Part shown: positions 63,964 through 64,000 of the stretch, piece by piece | How the letters are laid out: each line of letters starts with the position of its first letter | Position numbering within the stretch: position 1 is the stretch's first letter | NCBI GenBank assembly: GCA_031181145.1 | Contig: JAPSLB010000012.1 | Location: forward strand, 1-64,000 | DNA: 64,000 nt | Source of the DNA: Microvirga sp. | Lineage (GTDB): Bacteria > Pseudomonadota > Alphaproteobacteria > Rhizobiales > Beijerinckiaceae | Reading direction: 5' to 3' | Notes under the pieces: generated by a model | Told to the model about the DNA's origin: nothing | Database searches by the model: none | What the model saw: only the letters and a program-made list of their open reading frames with translations | Translations under genes and position numbers: made by a program

Positions 63964-64000
63964 TCAATCCATCATTTCCACGTTCGGCTTCACGAGCTCG
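63964..64000 (-). CDS. Last codons of an upstream gene, probably AtuA-type (DUF1446)
   Basis: Reading leftward from the right edge gives ELVKPNVEMMD followed by TGA at 63964-63966, close to the start of the AtuA-like small protein. Genes for DUF1446/AtuA proteins normally lie directly before that small domain, so this is probably its C terminus; eleven residues are too few to prove it. Confidence 0.4.
   Translation of the reverse strand, partial: ELVKPNVEMMD

Overview
The window is GC-rich chromosomal or megaplasmid DNA of an alphaproteobacterium, most likely a Hyphomicrobiales member of the Methylobacteriaceae/Microvirga or rhizobial type. The clues are the rhizobial-type L-rhamnose locus (rhaRSTPQ-mutarotase-kinase divergent from rhaD-rhaI), a SmoEFGK-like polyol transporter, and an unusual number of ABC and TRAP uptake systems. 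It reads as an accessory nutrient-scavenging region. I see no rRNA, tRNA, CRISPR array or phage genes.

Layout. 1-7.2 kb: a minus-strand polyol operon (solute-binding protein, two permeases, a small membrane protein, zinc-type dehydrogenase, ATPase, two short-chain dehydrogenases, start of a mannitol-dehydrogenase-family gene). 7.4-10.2 kb: an AraC regulator and a GMC oxidoreductase. 10.5-21.4 kb: the complete L-rhamnose locus. 21.6-24.3 kb: a minus-strand operon of D-threonine-aldolase-like enzyme, RidA protein and amidohydrolase, divergent from 24.5-30.9 kb, a peptide-type ABC transporter with an RpiR regulator; together they look like an uptake and breakdown module for N-acylated or D-configured amino-acid compounds. 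31.8-39.9 kb: a zinc-homeostasis cluster (Opp/Nik-type ABC transporter, CobW GTPase, broken DUF1826 gene, shortened Zur-like repressor, ZnuA-like protein) tied together by shared GTATA-type palindromes. 40.2-43.6 kb: PepSY membrane protein, a small unknown, a CtaG remnant and a DUF2239 protein. 43.8-52.2 kb: a second Opp-type ABC operon that also encodes a glycerophosphodiester phosphodiesterase, a HAD phosphatase and a sugar isomerase/epimerase-like protein, an arrangement like the agrocinopine (acc) locus of Ti plasmids. 52.6-54.1 kb: FtrA-type regulator divergent from a rhodanese. 54.2-58.6 kb: a gene graveyard with two IS110-family remnants and four broken genes around an intact HxlR regulator and a lipase. 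59.0-64.0 kb: a TAXI-TRAP transporter with a 3-hydroxyacyl-CoA-dehydrogenase-like enzyme, a BKACE-type cleavage enzyme and AtuA-type proteins.

Almost every intact block couples one importer to the enzymes that take its cargo into central metabolism, usually with its own regulator beside it. The most notable points are the phosphodiester-type operon at 43.8-52.2 kb, the zinc-box-linked Opp-type transporter with its partly decayed regulatory locus at 31.8-39.9 kb, the D-amino-acid-like module at 21.6-30.9 kb, and a polyol short-chain dehydrogenase that has lost its catalytic core by a clean in-frame deletion.
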